This document shows positions 13,377-16,941 of a DNA stretch of 16,941 nucleotides, in pieces; the first letter of the stretch is position 1, and every line of letters begins with the position of its first letter. The notes under the pieces were generated by a model. It searched no databases. It worked only from the letters and a program-made list of their open reading frames with translations, and was not told where the DNA came from. Both the position numbers and the translations under genes were made by a program. Source of the stretch: JBHIFB01 sp046760905 (GTDB taxonomy: Bacteria > Gemmatimonadota > CAZMKB01); the NCBI GenBank assembly GCA_046760905.1, contig JBHIFB010000061.1:1-16941 (forward strand), written 5' to 3'.

Positions 13377-14597
13377 TTAGAATGGAAGGCTCGAGAGACT
13401 CGTTATCGCCATAAGAAGCGCTACGACCACGAAGCCGACAAGCACACCGAAGATGAGAATCATAGCTGGCTCGAGAAGCGCGACAAGCTCTCTCAATGTC
13501 TTGGTTGTATCCTTCTCATACGTATCGGCCACTTTGAGAAGCATTTCATCGACATCACCCGTTTCCTCGCCGACCGCTATCATGTGAATGGAGAGCAGGG
13601 GGAAGAGCCCTGTCTCCCTGAGAGGCTCAGCGATGCTCTCGCCCTCCTTGAGACTATCGTGTATGTCTTGTATGGCTTCGCTGTAATACCTGTTCCTCAT
13701 AGTATCTTTTGCAACATCCAGCGCCTCTAATATTGGCACTCCGCATCGGATAAGGGTCCCGAGGGTGCGCGCAAACCGTGCTACAGCTATTTTTCTGTTT
13801 AGCTCTCCCAAAAGCGGGGCGTTAATTTTGAACCTATCGAATAGGAGCGACCCTGTGTCGGTCCTTAAGTATGCATTGATCCCAGCTGCGGAGAGGACGA
13901 AAAGGCCAGCTATAGCCCACCAGTAAACGGTGATGAAATCACTGAAATTCAACAGCGCTCTCGTTGAGAGCGGAAGCGCCTGACCGAGATCCTCGAATAT
14001 ACCGGCGAATCTTGGAATCACGAATGTGAGAAGGATGACAACCGCCGCGCCGCCAACGATGGACATCAGGGCAGGATAAATCATGGCTGACTTCACCTGG
14101 CCTTTGAGTTTATCTTGCTCCTCTAGATATTCGGCCAGTCGTTTGAACGCCACCTCGAGGAAACCGCCAAACTCACCGGCCGCGATCATACTCCTGTACA
14201 GGTCAGAAAACACTTTCGGATGTGCGGAGAAGGCCTCGCCCAAGGACTTACCCGCCTGAACGTCCGATTTTATAGACTTTAAAATCTCTTTCAGGCCTTT
14301 GTCCTGGGTGAGCTCCGTGACAACCGAAAGGCATCTGTCGAGAGGAACACCTGCATCGAGCATTGTAGCCATCTGGACAGTGAACGGGAATATGTCCCTC
14401 TTTTTCAAACCGCCGAGAAAGTCAACGATGCGGGTCGATATGGGCCTCGGCCCCCCCTCAACCTCTTCCCTTACCCTGATAGGAAAGAGACCTAATTGCC
14501 GCAACCTCTCGACAACCTGAGCCTGGCTCCGGGCATCCATGACACCATCGACTATCTTCCCTTCAAGATCGGACGCCTGGTATTCGTATGACGCCAC
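13377..14597 (-). CDS. gspF: Type II secretion platform membrane protein GspF
   Basis: 406 residues, normal length. Two T2SSF domains (about 68-193 and 271-393) and three membrane helices (about 172-195, 222-243, 377-399). Each half carries the conserved Gly-Glu-x-Gly turn (AAGEFGG at 139-145, AVGEETG at 341-347). GspF is the central inner-membrane protein driven by GspE. The start is GTG 14597 with TAGGAGGGA just upstream, overlapping the gspE stop; only eight bases separate the genes. Confidence 0.97.
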   Translation of the reverse strand: MASYEYQASDLEGKIVDGVMDARSQAQVVERLRQLGLFPIRVREEVEGGPRPISTRIVDFLGGLKKRDIFPFTVQMATMLDAGVPLDRCLSVVTELTQDKGLKEILKSIKSDVQAGKSLGEAFSAHPKVFSDLYRSMIAAGEFGGFLEVAFKRLAEYLEEQDKLKGQVKSAMIYPALMSIVGGAAVVILLTFVIPRFAGIFEDLGQALPLSTRALLNFSDFITVYWWAIAGLFVLSAAGINAYLRTDTGSLLFDRFKINAPLLGELNRKIAVARFARTLGTLIRCGVPILEALDVAKDTMRNRYYSEAIQDIHDSLKEGESIAEPLRETGLFPLLSIHMIAVGEETGDVDEMLLKVADTYEKDTTKTLRELVALLEPAMILIFGVLVGFVVVALLMAITSLSSLPF

Positions 14598-14605
14598 AGT
14601 CCCTC

Positions 14606-16174
14606 CTACAGAAGAACCTCGTCCTGGGTAACTCTCAGAACCTCCTCAATCGACGTGACGCCATCGAGGACTTTGGTCCATCCGTCGTCCCTCAACACTA
14701 TCATACCCTCATCTTTTGCCACTTCTTTTATTACGTTGGCAGCTTTTTTCTTAAGTACCAGTTCTTTCACGGAATCGGACATCACAAGTAGTTCGAATAT
14801 TCCCATTCTACCCCTGTATCCTGTGAAATCACACGCCTCACAGCCTTTCCCTTTGTATAGGGTGACTCCCGAGATCTCCTCCGAAGAAACACCGAGCTCT
14901 TTGAGCACCCTCTTATCGGGAGCGACCGTCTCCTTGCATTCCGGGCAGATAACCCTCACGAGCCTCTGGGCTAGGATCGCCTCTACCGAGGAGGCGACGA
15001 GGTAGGGCTCAACACCCATGTCAATCAGCCTTGTTACACCGCCTGAAGCGTCGTTCGTGTGGAGCGTGCTGAATACGAGGTGGCCTGTGAGGGCCGATTG
15101 GATGGCGATTTCTGCGGTTTCATAGTCCCTCATCTCACCGATCATTATCACGTCTGGATCCTGCCTAACAATCGACCTTAAGCCTGAAGCGAAAGTCAAT
15201 CCAATTTTTGGCTTTACGGGGATCTGGTTGATGCCTTTTAGCTGGTACTCCACTGGATCCTCGAGGGTGATGATCTTCTTCTCCGGAGAATTTATCCTGT
15301 TGAGGGCGGAGTACAGCGTGGTCGTTTTCCCGCTGCCGGTCGGGCCTGTTACTAAGATGATCCCATGCGGCCTCATGATCAACCTGTGGAAGGTATCATA
15401 CACACCCTTGGAGAACCCGAGATCCTCCATATCGATGAGTATGCTGGACTTATCAAGTATCCGTATCACTACACTTTCGCCGTATAGGGTTGGAACGGTC
15501 GATACTCGCAGGTCTATGTCCCTATCCTTCACCCGTACCGCGATTCTTCCATCCTGGGCTAGCCTGCGCTCCGCAATGTTCATTTCGGACATGATCTTGA
15601 TTCTTGAGACTATCGCAGCCTGAAACCTTTTTGGAGGCGATGAGATGTCATGAAGTACTCCGTCCACCCTGTACCTCACTCGTAACTGATCCTCCATCGC
15701 CTCGATGTGGATATCGCTCGCACGTTTGTTGAGCGCCTCCATGATAATCAAGTTGACCAATTTGATGACCGGCGCCTGGCTTGCCATGTCTTTTAGATCG
15801 GAGATTTCATCTCCTCTGCCGTCCCCCAACACCAGTTCCCCCTCCGACATGTCTTTCACCATCTTTTCGATTGTTTCGACTCCTTCACCATAGTACTTTT
15901 TTATCCCTTCGAGTATCTCGCCCTGGGTGGCGATGACGGGTTCTATGTCGCAGCCGAAATGAGCTCTTAAATCATCAAGAGTCTCTATATCTCGAGGATT
16001 TGCGAAGGCAACGACCAGCGTCTCACCGTTATAGCGCAGGGGCAGGAACTTGTGTTCTTCCATGTAGCTGACTGATAATCTCAGATTGAGGGAACTGTCC
16101 AGTTCATCTTCAATGTTCGCCTCTCTGAATCCGTCTTTCCCTGGCATCCCGCGTCCAATGTCTCTCAGTTCCAT
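14606..16174 (-). CDS. gspE: Type II secretion ATPase GspE
   Basis: 522 residues, normal length. An N-terminal T2SSE_N/MshEN-like domain (about 30-97) is followed by the hexameric ATPase: Walker A GPTGSGKT (277-284, Lys 283), Asp box LEDPVEY (304-310), Walker B DVIMIGE (341-347) and the His box HLVFSTLHTNDA (365-376). A tetracysteine zinc site (C410, C413, C445, C448) is characteristic of GspE/PilB. It powers pseudopilus assembly from the cytoplasm. The ATG is the first possible start, since an in-frame stop lies six codons upstream; CGGAG lies 7 nt before it. First gene of the operon; no clear promoter is seen in the 184 bp upstream. Confidence 0.98.
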   Translation of the reverse strand: MELRDIGRGMPGKDGFREANIEDELDSSLNLRLSVSYMEEHKFLPLRYNGETLVVAFANPRDIETLDDLRAHFGCDIEPVIATQGEILEGIKKYYGEGVETIEKMVKDMSEGELVLGDGRGDEISDLKDMASQAPVIKLVNLIIMEALNKRASDIHIEAMEDQLRVRYRVDGVLHDISSPPKRFQAAIVSRIKIMSEMNIAERRLAQDGRIAVRVKDRDIDLRVSTVPTLYGESVVIRILDKSSILIDMEDLGFSKGVYDTFHRLIMRPHGIILVTGPTGSGKTTTLYSALNRINSPEKKIITLEDPVEYQLKGINQIPVKPKIGLTFASGLRSIVRQDPDVIMIGEMRDYETAEIAIQSALTGHLVFSTLHTNDASGGVTRLIDMGVEPYLVASSVEAILAQRLVRVICPECKETVAPDKRVLKELGVSSEEISGVTLYKGKGCEACDFTGYRGRMGIFELLVMSDSVKELVLKKKAANVIKEVAKDEGMIVLRDDGWTKVLDGVTSIEEVLRVTQDEVLL

Positions 16175-16290
16175 TGCATTGCTCCGTTCTTACCTCTTCA
16201 CTACCCGTTCACTTCATACACTCCTAAAGCCTGCATGTTGCATACCAATGTGCTATTTCCCACCCGATGCAGCATCTTTGATACAAAATT

Positions 16291-16315
16291 ACCCGAGCTC
16301 TGTCGATGCCCGGGT
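16291..16315 (-). terminator. Hairpin with short U-rich tail, possible terminator or attenuator
   Basis: Arms ACCCGAG (16291-16297) and CCCGGGT (16309-16315) pair over seven positions with one G-U pair and an 11-base loop. On the minus strand AATTTTG follows, a weak U tract. It may partly end transcripts of the small gene before gspE. Confidence 0.45.
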
Positions 16316-16335
16316 TAAATAAATGTGAGGTTGAA

Positions 16336-16357
16336 GGTGGGGGTTGTCTCCCCCACC
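16336..16357 (-). terminator. GC-rich hairpin right after the small membrane gene
   Basis: A perfect 8-bp stem GGTGGGGG/CCCCCACC with a 6-base loop, one base beyond the stop codon. It lacks a U tract on the minus strand (TTCAACC follows). It is therefore more likely an mRNA 3' stabiliser or pause site than a full intrinsic terminator. Confidence 0.55.
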
Positions 16358-16358
16358 G

Positions 16359-16595
16359 TTACTCTCCTTCTTTCTCGGTTTTGGTCCCTGTTCCTGTGGA
16401 TGGGCTCTCGGGTAAGGTCGATTGAGCCCTCATCTCACTGATCCCGAATACGAGCGCAACTGCGCCGCAGAGGATGAGCAGTAGTGGCAATGTTCCCTTC
16501 AGCAAAGTTATGAAATCAGACCACCAGCTCACCAGGCCCATGATCCCAATCAGTATAGCGATGACTCCCCCTATGACTCCCATCAGCTTACCCAC
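16359..16595 (-). CDS. Small two-helix membrane protein, function unknown
   Basis: 78 residues: membrane helix 1 (about 5-24, Gly/Ile-rich), a short WWSDF loop, helix 2 (about 34-52), then a hydrophilic tail rich in Ser/Thr/Pro/Glu (about 57-78). The pattern resembles small conserved hypothetical inner-membrane proteins; I do not recognise a function. GTG 16595 is preceded at ideal distance by AAGGAGGTG, the best Shine-Dalgarno in the window, and by a near-perfect promoter, so strong expression is expected. It lies 184 bp upstream of gspE on the same strand. The shared promoter element hints at a link with secretion, but a role in the T2SS is only inferred. Confidence 0.75.
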   Translation of the reverse strand: MGKLMGVIGGVIAILIGIMGLVSWWSDFITLLKGTLPLLLILCGAVALVFGISEMRAQSTLPESPSTGTGTKTEKEGE

Positions 16596-16662
16596 TGAAG
16601 CACCTCCTTACCGAATAATGTACATGTTCCGTTCAGATCACCGACAGAATTCGAATAAGAAT

Positions 16663-16691
16663 ATAATACTCATAACCTTATATTGTGTCAA
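16663..16691 (-). promoter_or_regulatory. Near-perfect sigma-70 promoter of the small membrane gene (and perhaps the T2SS operon)
   Basis: On the minus strand, TTGACA (16686-16691), 17 bp, TATTAT (16663-16668): eleven of twelve consensus bases. The predicted leader before GTG 16595 is about 60 nt. Confidence 0.85.
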
Positions 16692-16702
16692 GAAATAATG
16701 AA

Positions 16703-16716
16703 TGAGGACTTTTCCC
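16703..16716 (-). promoter_or_regulatory. Shared upstream element GGGAAAAGTCCTCA, copy 2
   Basis: On the minus strand this 14-mer ends 11 bp before the -35 box of the promoter at 16663-16691. It matches 13 of 14 bases of the element at 2106-2119, including the spacing. A further shared 9-mer TTAAACTTA lies about 50 bp upstream of each copy (2049-2057 and 16768-16776, minus). Confidence 0.55.
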
Positions 16717-16733
16717 AGAAATTTGAAATTTCT
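16717..16733. repeat. Perfect 17-bp palindrome AGAAATTT-G-AAATTTCT
   Basis: Eight-base perfect arms around one central base, abutting the shared element directly upstream. It is a good size for a dimeric regulator's operator, although A+T-rich palindromes can arise by chance. Confidence 0.5.
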
Positions 16734-16801
16734 TTCTATAACTGTTCAAATGAATGGAAGTTAGAGTTAAGTTTAACTGGAACTTGGAGTTGTTTCGTTC
16801 A

Positions 16802-16856
16802 GACGCTTCGCATTGTCCCGCATGTGGCTCGCAGGCGGGTTTATCAGGGCTGCGTC
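16802..16856. repeat. Nested inverted repeats (two stems)
   Basis: Outer arms GACGC (16802-16806) and GCGTC (16852-16856) enclose inner arms CCCGC (16817-16821) and GCGGG (16835-16839). Just beyond lies TTCTG-CTCGA-CAGAA (16859-16873). This could be a structured RNA or a repeated element; orientation cannot be settled. Confidence 0.35.
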
Positions 16857-16904
16857 CATTCTGCTCGACAGAACAGGTTGACCGGTCTAAGGCTCACTCG
16901 CTCG

Positions 16905-16941
16905 ATTTGCGAACTCGGCTGCGCCTCAGACATGCGCAAAT
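16905..16941. repeat. REP-like imperfect palindrome at the right edge
   Basis: ATTTGCG (16905-16911) and CGCAAAT (16935-16941) are perfect 7-bp arms around a 23-base G+C-rich loop. The repeat may continue past the window. The look is that of dispersed palindromic repeats between genes, but only one copy is present here. Confidence 0.4.

Larger units (their letters stand above)
16175..16358. other. Leader region between the small membrane gene and gspE
   Basis: 184 bp upstream of gspE. It contains two hairpins near the small gene (16336-16357 and 16291-16315) and otherwise no gene. I see no promoter with both boxes. gspE may be transcribed by read-through from the promoter at 16663-16691, reduced by the hairpins, or from a non-consensus promoter. 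Confidence 0.6.
16596..16941. other. Regulatory and repeat-rich right end, no gene supported
   Basis: The left half is the promoter region of the small membrane gene (promoter 16663-16691, shared element 16703-16716, palindrome 16717-16733). The right half (about 16800-16941) is more G+C-rich and packed with inverted repeats, unlike the A+T-rich stretch before it. A 37-codon reading frame there, on the minus strand from ATG 16933, has no good ribosome site or recognisable product, so I do not call it. Confidence 0.7.

Noticed and set aside
5635..16174. Operon as a type IV pilus or competence system instead of T2SS
   Set aside because: GspG, GspH, GspI, GspJ and a true GspK with Leu at +5 and the DWRDVNE...NGAED signature are all present, and there is no PilT. 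The pilus-like features are confined to L-M-C-D.
16823..16933. Small minus-strand frame starting at ATG 16933
   Set aside because: About 37 codons, no Shine-Dalgarno that can be judged at the window edge, and it overlaps the inverted-repeat cluster, which explains the sequence better.

Overview
The window looks like a chromosomal segment from an uncultured diderm (outer-membrane) bacterium. The evidence is a TonB-dependent receptor, a complete run of type II secretion (T2SS) genes including an outer-membrane secretin, and several secreted proteins with signal peptides. Base composition is balanced, promoters are close to the sigma-70 consensus, and GTG starts are common. The receptor type (N-terminal carboxypeptidase-regulatory-like domain plus plug), the CARDB-like secreted protein and the PilM/PilN-like GspL suggest an FCB-type or related candidate phylum. 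No rRNA or phylogenetic marker is present, so that placement is a guess.

Layout. Positions 1-1789 (minus) hold the N-terminal ~596 codons of an Oar-like TonB-dependent receptor, cut by the window start. A tRNA-Arg(UCU) lies directly upstream (1826-1899, minus) behind its own promoter. A ~340-bp regulatory region (1900-2243) then drives a secreted GH-A-clan-like TIM-barrel protein (plus, to 3656). A second perfect promoter drives a 606-residue secreted protein (3799-5619, plus) made of a duplicated beta module around a CARDB-like domain. This meets the T2SS operon tail to tail at 5635.

The T2SS operon (minus, 16174 down to 5635) is gspE-F-G-H-I-J-K-L-M-C-D, tightly packed with overlaps of 4 to 23 bases. 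It encodes the ATPase, platform protein, major pseudopilin, four minor pseudopilins, a PilM-PilN-like GspL, GspM, GspC and the secretin. Compared with the textbook C-D-E-...-M order, C and D sit at the distal end, so the last four genes mirror pilM/N-O-P-Q of type IV pili. Prepilin peptidase (GspO) and a pilotin are not in the window. Upstream of gspE is a small two-helix membrane protein (16359-16595) with a near-consensus promoter and Shine-Dalgarno. Two hairpins separate it from gspE. The last ~200 bases hold several inverted repeats and no gene I can support.

Most notable is a 14-bp element, GGGRAAAGTCCTCA. It occurs exactly 11 bp upstream of the -35 box of two far-apart promoters: the one for the secreted GH-like gene and the one for the small membrane gene that precedes the T2SS operon. 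This suggests that secretion machinery and a candidate secreted cargo are co-regulated. The GH-like gene also appears to use an ATT start codon and has Asp where the family's acid/base Glu is expected. GspC and GspD carry strongly basic and strongly acidic C-terminal tails respectively.
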